Origin: a bacterium | GTDB taxonomy: Bacteria; Patescibacteriota; UBA1384; XYA2-FULL-43-10; 1-14-0-10-43-13 | DNA: 11,400 nucleotides | Assembly: GCA_030649445.1 (NCBI GenBank) | Contig: JAUSKR010000020.1 | Coordinates: 1 to 11,400, forward strand | Direction of reading: 5' to 3' | Shown here: one piece after another, positions 1-5,491 of the stretch | Layout of the letters: each line of letters starts with the position of its first letter | How positions within the stretch are numbered: the first letter of the stretch is position 1 | Position numbers and translations under genes: made by a program | The notes under the pieces: generated by a model | Told to the model about the DNA's origin: nothing | Database searches by the model: none | The model's input: the letters and a program-made list of their open reading frames with translations, nothing else

Positions 1-221
1 CACATTCGTGTTCAAATTGCACTGATTTTCAGGCCCACCGCTTGAATATTCGCTATAAAGCTAAAGGCAAAAAAGTTGAATTTGTTCATACCCTAAATGG
101 CACTGCCTTTGCTGAACGGACATTGATTGCCGTCCTCGAAAATTACCAGCGAAAAGACGGCAGTGTGAAAATTCCGGTAATTTTACAAAAGTACACAGGC
201 TTCACTGAAATAAAACATTGA
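1..221 (+). CDS. serS: Seryl-tRNA synthetase, C-terminal fragment (5' end outside window)
   Basis: The first complete codon begins at base 3, and 72 residues follow to a TGA at 219-221. The fragment carries the class II motif 3 region of SerRS: SCSNCTDFQAHRLNIRY, then a stretch ending HTLNGTAFAERTLIAVLENY, then the usual C-terminal KIPVIL. In SerRS this part binds ATP and serine and closes the active site. The enzyme charges tRNA-Ser with serine in the cytoplasm. The match to the family C-terminus is unmistakable even without the rest of the gene, and the fragment ends at the normal distance after motif 3. Its stop codon lies one base before an inverted-repeat arm (222-259) that encloses the next ORF. 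A TGA stop here, with another in-frame stop soon after, argues against recoding of TGA. Confidence 0.95.
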   Translation, partial: HSCSNCTDFQAHRLNIRYKAKGKKVEFVHTLNGTAFAERTLIAVLENYQRKDGSVKIPVILQKYTGFTEIKH

Positions 222-259
222 GAATACAAAACTACAAATTGAGTACAAATTCTACAAAT
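222..259 (+). repeat. Left arm of a 38-bp inverted repeat enclosing the GxxExxY ORF
   Basis: The arm matches the reverse complement of 652-689 at 34 of 38 positions. Internally it is a chain of TACAAA words (TACAAAAC, TACAAATTGAG, TACAAATTC, TACAAAT). It starts one base after the serS stop and ends on the first two bases of the ORF's ATG (258-260). Confidence 0.85.
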
Positions 260-659
260 GGCGAAGGAAAAAAGTAAAGTAGCATATCCGGAACTCAGCT
301 ACCAAATCGTTGGCTGCCTGTTTAAAGTATTTAATAATATTGGACCGAATCACCGCGAAAGTTATTATCAAAAAGCTGTCGCAACTGAATTTAGCAAGGC
401 TGGCGTTAAATTTATTCAACAGTACTCTATCGATCTTAAATATAAAGGGGAAAAAATTGGGAATAACTTCCTTGATTTTTATGTTGAAGACAAGGTAATC
501 TTAGAATTGAAGACAGGCCGATTTGTTCAAAAAAGCGATTTTCAACAGTTACATGACTATCTAAGAACATCCGGTTTAGAGTTGGGAATCATTGCTTGTT
601 TCACAGCGAAGGGAGTCAATTATCATCGTATTCTCAACATCAGCAGAGATAATTTGTAA
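258..659 (+). CDS. GxxExxY-family protein, PD-(D/E)XK nuclease fold (PDDEXK_3)
   Basis: This 133-residue protein resembles the GxxExxY family, a small group with a PD-(D/E)XK nuclease-like fold whose cellular role is not established. The naming motif is seen as NHRESYY (residues 31-37), with Glu34 and Tyr37 kept but the first glycine replaced by Asn31. The nuclease-like core is visible as LDFYVEDKVILELKTG: Asp73, then Glu83-x-Lys85, preceded by strands and followed by an amphipathic region and a typical IACFT strand. The length is normal for the family. There is no SD; the start codon overlaps the end of the left inverted-repeat arm, and the stop codon lies inside the right arm (652-689). It sits alone between serS and hpf. 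The flush repeats suggest the ORF arrived as a unit with its flanks, which is inference. The fold assignment is fairly secure; nuclease activity is not shown. Confidence 0.85.
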   Translation: MAKEKSKVAYPELSYQIVGCLFKVFNNIGPNHRESYYQKAVATEFSKAGVKFIQQYSIDLKYKGEKIGNNFLDFYVEDKVILELKTGRFVQKSDFQQLHDYLRTSGLELGIIACFTAKGVNYHRILNISRDNL

Positions 660-689
660 GATTTGTATTCAATTTGTAGTTTTGTAATC
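652..689 (+). repeat. Right arm of the 38-bp inverted repeat
   Basis: This is the reverse complement of 222-259 with four mismatches. It begins inside the last codons of the GxxExxY ORF (stop TAA at 657-659) and ends nine bases before the hpf SD. It consists of TTTGTA words, the complement of the left arm's TACAAA words. Confidence 0.85.
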
Positions 690-697
690 ATAAAGAT

Positions 698-704
698 GGA
701 GGTG
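698..704 (+). promoter_or_regulatory. Strong Shine-Dalgarno for hpf
   Basis: GGAGGTG lies four bases before the ATG at 709. It is one of the few strong SD sites in the window and fixes the hpf start. Confidence 0.8.
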
Positions 705-708
705 GTGT

Positions 709-1077
709 ATGAAGATCGAGTTCCACATTAAAGATGTGGTGATCACAGCGAAGCAGAAAGCTCTATTTGAAAGAAAATTATTAAAATTGAAAAAATATTG
801 TAAAGATGAACCGGTCACGATTGATATCTATTTACGCGATGAATCCAGTTTGGAGAAGGGGGGAATTGATCAGGAAGTTGAGATCTCGTCTGTGATATTT
901 GGCGAAAAAATCTTTGCCCACGTGACTGATGACCGGCTTCTGCGTGCTTTTGCCCGCGCTCACAAGGCTTTCGAGCGTCAAGTCAGCCAGATTCACAAGC
1001 AAAAAATCGAAAAATCTCACGAAGGCACTGACGGCTACATCACCAAAGCCCTGAGGGCGTTGAGGTTAAAGAAGTGA
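709..1077 (+). CDS. hpf: Ribosome hibernation promoting factor, short form (HPF/RaiA, S30AE domain)
   Basis: This 122-residue basic protein has the S30AE domain. It has an N-terminal strand MKIEFHIKDV, a Lys-rich helix (residues about 15-33), two central strands (TIDIYLRD and QEVEISSVIFG), a strand KIFAHV, and a last helix containing the typical AFERQVSQIHKQK. HPF-type proteins bind in the 30S decoding channel and stabilise idle ribosomes in slow growth or stress. The ~60-residue C-terminal dimerisation domain of long HPF is absent; only a short basic tail remains, so this is the short form, and hpf rather than raiA is a best guess. The stop TGA (1075-1077) is the first base-triplet of a 9-bp inverted repeat. 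In many bacteria hpf lies just upstream of secA; here a minus-strand gene and repeats come between them. Confidence 0.88.
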   Translation: MKIEFHIKDVVITAKQKALFERKLLKLKKYCKDEPVTIDIYLRDESSLEKGGIDQEVEISSVIFGEKIFAHVTDDRLLRAFARAHKAFERQVSQIHKQKIEKSHEGTDGYITKALRALRLKK

Positions 1078-1111
1078 CAGGCTGACATTTCGAATTAAAT
1101 TAAGCCTGTCA
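1075..1111 (+). repeat. 9-bp perfect inverted repeat starting at the hpf stop codon
   Basis: TGACAGGCT (1075-1083) is repeated as AGCCTGTCA (1103-1111) with a 19-base loop. It runs directly into the next palindrome. Confidence 0.6.
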
Positions 1112-1146
1112 TCCCCGACTTGATCGGGGATCCAATCAGTTTTTTT
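1111..1146 (+). terminator. Possible terminator/REP-like hairpin after hpf
   Basis: ATCCCCGA (1111-1118) and TCGGGGAT (1124-1131) form a perfect 8-bp stem with a 5-base loop. Seven T residues follow at 1140-1146, eight bases after the stem. The gap is longer than in a classical intrinsic terminator. The palindrome is also of a type that recurs as a dispersed repeat in many bacterial genomes, so it may be a REP copy that happens to serve hpf. Confidence 0.45.
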
Positions 1147-1157
1147 GTGATTCGTTT

Positions 1158-1730
1158 CTAGCTGAAGTTGTTGTGCGAGGCAGGATTTTGCTGGGCTTGA
1201 TTTTTGTGGTTTTTTTCAAAAAAGAGGATATCAGCGCAAGTCAGGGCAATAAAAGCAATCAGGCTGGTAAAAATCTTAAAATTTTCAGTCATCTGTCTGA
1301 CTGAGTCGCTCAGATCTCCGCCGGTATAGCTGCCGATCATTCCGTAAATGGAGTATGAAAGGGCAAAAAATAATCCGCCGGCGATGAGTGAGGAACTATA
1401 AAAAGGGAATTTTTTAAAGAGGAAAATTGCAATAACGACAAGGATGACCATGACGACGATGGCTCTGACCCAAGCGTTCATATTTGCCACTGCCGCGTCG
1501 TCATTTCGTTTCTGCGACAGATCTTTGACGCATTTATCGTTTGCTGTACGGTTGGATTCGTAATTTGGGTCGGTGGATAAGATGATGGTCGGATAGAGTT
1601 TTTCGCAAGTTTGGTAAGAACTTGTGTCTGTTCTGTCGGGTTGAGGGAAGATCCGCCCCATCAAGTTATTTAGAAAGATTACTAAAAATACCGTACAGGC
1701 GATGCTGACAACGACTTTCAAGAAGGTCAT
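1158..1730 (-). CDS. Hypothetical membrane protein with four predicted helices
   Basis: I do not recognise this 190-residue protein. It has a hydrophobic N-terminal helix (residues about 5-23) and a polar loop (24-85) with two cysteines, Cys42 and Cys67, which could form a disulphide if the loop is outside the cell. Three more hydrophobic segments follow (about 87-105, 112-134 and 151-171), with a short Asn/Gln-rich tail. The frame opens at a TTG (1742), but GGAG (1740-1737) stands six bases before an ATG at 1730, so I take that start. It is the only minus-strand gene in the left half, convergent with hpf and divergent from secA. A possible promoter lies at 1763-1790. The pattern (one helix, Cys-containing loop, three helices) looks like a genuine membrane protein; the function is unknown. 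Confidence 0.75.
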   Translation of the reverse strand: MTFLKVVVSIACTVFLVIFLNNLMGRIFPQPDRTDTSSYQTCEKLYPTIILSTDPNYESNRTANDKCVKDLSQKRNDDAAVANMNAWVRAIVVMVILVVIAIFLFKKFPFYSSSLIAGGLFFALSYSIYGMIGSYTGGDLSDSVRQMTENFKIFTSLIAFIALTCADILFFEKNHKNQAQQNPASHNNFS

Positions 1731-1736
1731 AATTAT

Positions 1737-1740
1737 CTCC
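1737..1740 (-). promoter_or_regulatory. SD that fixes the start of the minus-strand membrane gene
   Basis: Read on the minus strand, GGAG is followed by ATAATT and then ATG (1730-1728). The upstream in-frame TTG would overlap this SD, so the ATG is preferred. Confidence 0.65.
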
Positions 1741-1750
1741 AATACTAATA

Positions 1751-1790
1751 ATTGTTATTTTAACAATACGCCGATTGTCGGAAAAGTCAA
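1751..1790 (-). promoter_or_regulatory. Possible promoter and operator-like palindrome for the minus-strand membrane gene
   Basis: On the minus strand, TTGACT (1790-1785) is separated by 16 bases from TATTGT (1768-1763). A perfect 7-bp inverted repeat, ATTGTTA (1751-1757) and TAACAAT (1761-1767), covers the -10 and expected start site, a position suited to a repressor site. Both elements are short, so this is tentative. Confidence 0.35.
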
Positions 1791-1808
1791 TTTTTATGAT
1801 GTCTCTGA

Positions 1809-1837
1809 TTGAATTTAGCCGTGTTTGATGGTAAGAT
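1809..1837 (+). promoter_or_regulatory. Weak candidate promoter for secA
   Basis: TTGAAT (1809-1814) and TAAGAT (1832-1837) have a 17-base spacer, each with four matches to consensus. If used, the leader of about 150 bases would carry the four palindromes at 1852-1951. Confidence 0.25.
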
Positions 1838-1851
1838 CGAAGTGAATTTAG

Positions 1852-1951
1852 GTAGTCTAAACTTTAGCTTGGACAAACACGCTGAAGCGTGGGCTACAAC
1901 TACACAGTAGATCAAGCTTTAGCTTGTTTTCCAGCCTGAAGGCTGGCCTAC
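1852..1951. repeat. Cluster of four REP-like palindromes in alternating orientation (REPIN-like)
   Basis: There are four units: 1852-1872 (GTAG then a degenerate CTTTAGCTTG), 1878-1897 (stem CACGCT/AGCGTG ending in CTAC), 1907-1926 (GTAG then CAAGCT/AGCTTG) and 1931-1951 (stem CCAGCC/GGCTGG ending in CCTAC). The GTAG tetranucleotide 5' of a small palindrome, in head-to-head pairs, is the known hallmark of REP sequences mobilised by RAYT (TnpA-REP) transposases. No RAYT gene is in the window. The 1743-1993 gap holds these repeats, a weak promoter candidate and an A+T-rich word repeat, and no gene that I can see. Confidence 0.7.
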
Positions 1952-1952
1952 G

Positions 1953-1984
1953 TTTAACTTTTCACTTTTAACCCTTAATTTTTG
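1953..1984 (+). repeat. A+T-rich word repeat before secA
   Basis: The words TTTAACTTTTC, ACTTTTAACC and CTTAATTTTTG follow one another up to the secA start. The same word, in reverse complement, lies between ftsX and the hydrolase gene (9701-9730). Confidence 0.5.
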
Positions 1985-1993
1985 ACTCAAATC

Positions 1994-4795
1994 ATGTCGA
2001 TATTAAATTTACTCTACAATCCAAGCAAGCGGGTGATTGGAAACCTTGAAAAAAAGGTTGCCGAGATTAATTCTTTAGAAGAAAAGATTAAAAAACTTTC
2101 TGATGAGGAATTGAAAGCGAAGACAGAAGAATTTAAAGAAAAGATCAAGAGATCCTTCGCTGACGCTCAGGATGACATTGAAAAGCAGACGCAGATTCTT
2201 GATGAAATTACACCCGAAGCATTCGCGGTCTTAAGAGAGGCGATGCGGCGGGTTTGGGGGGAAAGGCACTTTGATGTCCAGATTATTGGCGGACTGGTAC
2301 TCAATCAGGGCAAAATCGCTGAGATGAAAACGGGCGAGGGTAAGACGATCGTAGCGGCATTAGCATTGTATTTGAACGCTCTCACCGGCAAGGGCGTTCA
2401 CCTCGTCACCGTCAACGATTATCTGTCCAAACATCAGGGTGAGGGTATGGGTGAGGTTTTCAATTTCCTCGGTTTAACTGTTGGCGTCATCCAAAGCAAT
2501 CAGGAAAGCTACAAATTTGTCAAAAAAACCGATTATAAACATTACTCCGATTGCGACGGCTCAAATCTCGAGCTCTGCTCGCGCAAAGAGGCCTACGCCG
2601 CCGACATCACTTATGGCACGAACAACGAATTCGGTTTCGATTACCTGCGCGACAATATGGCGCCCTCGGTCGAACAGTGTGTCCAGCGAACGCTAAATTT
2701 TGCCATCGTCGACGAGGTTGACTCGATTTTGATTGATGAAGCACGGACGCCGTTAATCATTTCCGCACCGGCCGAGGAATCTGGCAGTATGTATGCTCAG
2801 TTCGCTTCGCTAGTGCCAAGATTAAAGAATGAAGTTGACTATATTGTCGACGAAAAAGACCGGGCGGCGACACTGACTGATCAGGGCATCAAAGAGATGG
2901 AAAAAATGCTCCATGTCGACAATATTTATGCCGTTGGTGGCTTGGCGATGGTTCACCACCTCGAGCAGGCGCTCAAAGCTCAGACTTTGTTCAAACGCGA
3001 CCGCGATTATGTCGTCCGTGACGGCGAAATATTAATTGTCGACGAATTTACCGGTCGATTAATGATCGGACGGCGTTTTTCAGAGGGTTTGCACCAGGCG
3101 ATTGAAGCGAAGGAAAATGTCGAGGTCAAGCAGGAATCGCAAACATTGGCGACGATCTCATTTCAAAATTTATTCAGATTGTATAAGAAATTGGCCGGCA
3201 TGACCGGAACGGCGGTGACGGAAGCGGAGGAATTTTTCAAAATTTATGAACTCGATGTTGTTGAAATTCCAACGAACAAACCAGTTGTTAGAAAAGATTT
3301 CCCCGATCAGATCTACAAGACCGAGGAAGCCAAATTTGACGCAGTCGTTGCTAGTGTCAAGGAAATGAATGATAATGGCCAGCCGATCTTGATCGGCACT
3401 GTTTCGGTGGCCAAGAACGAAGTTTTGTCAAAAAAATTGAAGCAGGCCGGCGTCAAACATGAGGTTCTAAACGCCAAACAGCATGACCGCGAAGCGAAGA
3501 TCATTGCTAAAGCCGGCTTACTGGGAGCAGTAACGGTGGCGACAAATATGGCTGGCCGGGGAACTGATATCCGGCTTGGCGATGGTGTCAGAGAACTCGG
3601 CGGCTTGCATGTGCTCGGAACCGAGCGGCACGAAGCGCGCCGGATTGATAATCAGCTCCGTGGCCGGGCTGGGCGGCAGGGCGATCATGGTTCGTCGCAG
3701 TTTTTCGTTTCGATGGAAGACGATCTGATGCGGATTTTTGGTGGCGAACGGCTGAAAAACCTGATGAATTCACTCGGTTTGCCAGATGATATGCCGATCG
3801 AAAACAAGTTGATTTCCCGCTCGATCGAATCGGCTCAGCGCCGGGTCGAGGGCTACAACTTCGACACCAGGAAACACTTGGTTGAGTATGACGATGTTAT
3901 GAATAAACACCGCGAGGTGATTTATAAAAAGCGGCGAGCGATTCTTGAGCTTGACTCTAATTCTGTCATTCTGAACGAAGTGAAGAATCCCGATAACGAC
4001 GAGAGATCCTTCGCTACCGCTCAGGATGACACAAAAAACCTGAAAGCCGAAATTCTCGACATTCTTGACGAAGAGATCACAAATATTTTTGGCCTCTATG
4101 TTGATGACGAAGCAAAAATTACGGCTGAGTTAAGAACAATTCTTGGCGATATTGATTTATCCAAACTTGATGATGATGCGGTCAAAGAGCTCGCACATGA
4201 GCTCTATCATAGTAGGGAAGCCAAGCTAACACCGGAAGTGATGCGGACTGTTGAAAAGATGGTCTATCTCCGCACCATCGATATGCTCTGGATCGAACAT
4301 TTGACGACGATGGATGAGCTGCGGACCGGTATCGGCCTCCAGGGCTACGGTCAGAAGGATCCACTTGTCGAATACAAACAAGCGGCGTTTAGAATGTTCG
4401 AAGGACTATTAAAAAGTATCGAGTCAAATGTCGTCCGGACGATCTTCAAAGTCGAAGTTTCTATCAATCAGCCGGCGCCAATTGCTAATATTGCCAAAGC
4501 CGAATATACCAAGCCGGACGCTGATCAGATTGGTGGGTTTCAGGAAGAACAAGCAATCAGGAACGAGGAACATGAAACGAGGAACGTTGAGCAAAAGATG
4601 ATGGCGGAGTCGAAGAATTTAGATCAAGGCGTGACGACCAGAGTGATCGAAAAAGGCAAGACAGTTTATGACCGGATGAAGGAATCCGCCGCCAGCGGGC
4701 CGGTTTCTCAGGTCAAAAATACCAAGAAGGTTGGTCGCAACGACCCGTGTCCGTGTGGAAGCGGTAAGAAGTACAAAAAATGCCACGGCAGATAA
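1994..4795 (+). CDS. secA: Preprotein translocase ATPase SecA
   Basis: SecA is the cytoplasmic motor that drives unfolded preproteins through SecYEG. All family blocks are present in order: Walker A GEGKT (residues 114-118), AADITYGTNNEFGFDYLRDNM, the DEAD-type box DEVD (240-243), EARTPLIIS, the NBD2 block GRGTDI, QLRGRAGRQGD (554-564), the helical scaffold with YDDVMNKHREVIY, and a C-terminal zinc motif with Cys919, Cys921, Cys930 and His931. I choose ATG at 1994 (933 aa) because MSILNLLYNPSKR aligns with the usual SecA N-terminus; an in-frame TTG at 1982 would add four residues. Neither has an SD. The protein is complete, but it carries in-frame palindromic repeat peptides at residues 53-61 and about 657-680 and a low-complexity insertion near 854-866. 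The first two lie in variable helical regions, away from the ATPase motifs. Confidence 0.97.
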   Translation: MSILNLLYNPSKRVIGNLEKKVAEINSLEEKIKKLSDEELKAKTEEFKEKIKRSFADAQDDIEKQTQILDEITPEAFAVLREAMRRVWGERHFDVQIIGGLVLNQGKIAEMKTGEGKTIVAALALYLNALTGKGVHLVTVNDYLSKHQGEGMGEVFNFLGLTVGVIQSNQESYKFVKKTDYKHYSDCDGSNLELCSRKEAYAADITYGTNNEFGFDYLRDNMAPSVEQCVQRTLNFAIVDEVDSILIDEARTPLIISAPAEESGSMYAQFASLVPRLKNEVDYIVDEKDRAATLTDQGIKEMEKMLHVDNIYAVGGLAMVHHLEQALKAQTLFKRDRDYVVRDGEILIVDEFTGRLMIGRRFSEGLHQAIEAKENVEVKQESQTLATISFQNLFRLYKKLAGMTGTAVTEAEEFFKIYELDVVEIPTNKPVVRKDFPDQIYKTEEAKFDAVVASVKEMNDNGQPILIGTVSVAKNEVLSKKLKQAGVKHEVLNAKQHDREAKIIAKAGLLGAVTVATNMAGRGTDIRLGDGVRELGGLHVLGTERHEARRIDNQLRGRAGRQGDHGSSQFFVSMEDDLMRIFGGERLKNLMNSLGLPDDMPIENKLISRSIESAQRRVEGYNFDTRKHLVEYDDVMNKHREVIYKKRRAILELDSNSVILNEVKNPDNDERSFATAQDDTKNLKAEILDILDEEITNIFGLYVDDEAKITAELRTILGDIDLSKLDDDAVKELAHELYHSREAKLTPEVMRTVEKMVYLRTIDMLWIEHLTTMDELRTGIGLQGYGQKDPLVEYKQAAFRMFEGLLKSIESNVVRTIFKVEVSINQPAPIANIAKAEYTKPDADQIGGFQEEQAIRNEEHETRNVEQKMMAESKNLDQGVTTRVIEKGKTVYDRMKESAASGPVSQVKNTKKVGRNDPCPCGSGKKYKKCHGR
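2148..2177 (+). repeat. Palindromic-repeat half-copy inside secA, in frame (copy 1)
   Basis: These 30 bases match 4002-4031 at 28 of 30 positions and are read in the same frame, giving RSFADAQDD (residues 53-61). The site is the variable helix just before the conserved PEAFA block of SecA. Only one half of the full palindrome (see 3964-4031) is present. Confidence 0.8.
3964..4031 (+). repeat. Full palindromic repeat inserted in frame in secA (copy 2)
   Basis: TGTCATTCTGAACGAAG at the left pairs, with some G-T wobble, with the reverse complement of the right half, which ends in CTCAGGATGACA. The right half is 28/30 identical to copy 1. The encoded peptide runs VILNEVKNP to RSFATAQDD (about residues 657-680) and lies in the helical scaffold just after KKRRAILE, where SecA proteins vary in length. 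Sequences of this type are widespread dispersed repeats; in-frame use resembles the Rickettsia palindromic elements. Confidence 0.8.
4561..4585 (+). repeat. Short tandem word repeat in the secA C-terminal linker
   Basis: GAACGAGGAAC (4561-4571) is followed by GAAACGAGGAAC (4574-4585). It encodes part of the Glu/Arg/Asn-rich linker segment IRNEEHETRN between the wing domain and the zinc motif. Confidence 0.5.
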
Positions 4796-4833
4796 AAGTT
4801 GATCTATTTTTGCAACAGCGATAAAATTGAATT

Positions 4834-5022
4834 ATGAATTTGAAGCAGTTGTCATTTCTGGCCGACGTATTCAATAATGTAGGCACAGTGTTTGCGGCGA
4901 CGACAGTTGTGCCACTACTGGGTCGAGCCGGTTCGGCCACAGATTTTATAACTTTCATCACTGGTTTGCTCTTTGCAATAGCTTGCTGGTGGTTTGGACT
5001 CAATATTTTAAAGGAGGACTAA
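4834..5022 (+). CDS. Small membrane protein, two predicted helices
   Basis: I cannot assign this 62-residue protein to a function. Residues about 10-30 (FLADVFNNVGTVFAATTVVPLL) and 36-57 (DFITFITGLLFAIACWWFGLNI) are hydrophobic and joined by a short Gly/Ala/Asp turn; the ends are polar (MNLKQ and LKED). This is the shape of a small two-helix hairpin protein. There is no SD before the ATG; the bases before it are an A+T-rich AATTGAATT run. Its last codons contain the SD of the next ORF, and the stop TAA overlaps the next ATG by one base, so the two are probably translated together. It starts 38 bases after secA and may be co-transcribed with it. Confidence 0.65.
   Translation: MNLKQLSFLADVFNNVGTVFAATTVVPLLGRAGSATDFITFITGLLFAIACWWFGLNILKED
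5011..5017 (+). promoter_or_regulatory. SD for the 40-residue ORF, inside the upstream gene
   Basis: AAGGAGG lies four bases before the ATG at 5022 and within the last codons of the 62-residue ORF. It is a perfect anti-16S match and the main support for the very short ORF that follows. Confidence 0.75.
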
Positions 5023-5144
5023 TGGAAAACAATTTACTGCTGTTCTACATCGCAATGGGCATACTGATGATTATTTTGATTCTAATGGCACTGCCAACTT
5101 TAATCGCCAGAGAACGCGATAGAAATAAAAAAAAGAAAAAATAA
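5022..5144 (+). CDS. Very small single-helix membrane protein (40 aa)
   Basis: This short ORF has a perfect SD (AAGGAGG) and a start codon overlapping the upstream stop as TAATG. It encodes MENNLLLFYIAMGILMIILI, then LMALPTLIARERDR and a run of lysines. One strongly hydrophobic helix (residues about 4-31) is followed by a very basic tail, so the tail should face the cytoplasm. I do not recognise a family. The SD, the stop-start overlap and a sensible membrane topology together make it a likely real gene. With the preceding two-helix ORF it may form a small membrane pair. Confidence 0.65.
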   Translation: MENNLLLFYIAMGILMIILILMALPTLIARERDRNKKKKK

Positions 5145-5154
5145 TTTCAGATTA

Positions 5155-5457
5155 ATGAAATACAACAAACTCATCCGGGATAAAATTCCGGAAATCATTG
5201 AGAGCAAGGGTGAGAAGGCAGTTATTCATATTGCCGGTGACGCGGAGTACTGGCAGAAATTGAAAGAAAAACTCGGCGAAGAGGTCAAGGAGTTTGGTGC
5301 GAGTGAAACAGTTGAAGAGATGGCCGATATCATCGAAATAATCAATGCCATTTGTGAGTACAGGAAATTTGACAAAAAAGAGATTGATTCGGTCAGAAAA
5401 GAAAAAGCCCTCAAGCGCGGGGCATTTAAAAAGAGAATTATATTGGAAAAATCGTAA
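5155..5457 (+). CDS. MazG-like nucleotide pyrophosphohydrolase (phosphoribosyl-ATP pyrophosphohydrolase-like)
   Basis: This 100-residue protein belongs to the all-alpha NTP pyrophosphatase superfamily. It opens with YNKLIRDKIPEII, the signature of the stand-alone branch often labelled phosphoribosyl-ATP pyrophosphohydrolase-like. The metal-binding pattern is seen as GEEVKEF (Glu42, Glu43, Glu46) and EEMADIIEII (Glu54, Glu55, Asp58, Glu61). The C-terminus KRGAFKKRIIL is also typical. Members hydrolyse nucleoside triphosphates to the monophosphate and pyrophosphate; many act in cleaning the nucleotide pool. No histidine genes are nearby, so a role in histidine synthesis is unlikely. The start is ten bases after the small ORF, without a clear SD. 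The substrate cannot be told from sequence. Confidence 0.85.
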   Translation: MKYNKLIRDKIPEIIESKGEKAVIHIAGDAEYWQKLKEKLGEEVKEFGASETVEEMADIIEIINAICEYRKFDKKEIDSVRKEKALKRGAFKKRIILEKS

Positions 5458-5491
5458 GTTATATTGAAATATTGACTTTTAAGTTCTCCTA

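Noticed and set aside
219..221. TGA read as an amino acid (alternative code of some CPR lineages)
   Set aside because: TGA ends serS and hpf exactly at the expected family C-termini, so it is a normal stop.
832..1020. Minus-strand ORF antisense to hpf
   Set aside because: It has no SD and lies fully within the conserved S30AE coding region.
1852..1951. CRISPR-like array before secA
   Set aside because: The units differ in sequence, alternate in orientation and have no uniform spacers; REP pairs explain them better.
1852..1993. Riboswitch or SecM-type arrest leader for secA
   Set aside because: The hairpins are short and independent, with no known riboswitch core and no leader peptide ORF with an SD.
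3588..3773. Minus-strand ORFs within secA (also 3313-3504 and 4182-4364)
   Set aside because: They are shadows of conserved SecA blocks, without SD or domain.
4713..5003. Minus-strand ORF of 96 aa across the secA end and the 62-residue gene
   Set aside because: It is antisense to the conserved SecA zinc motif and has no SD or recognisable domain.
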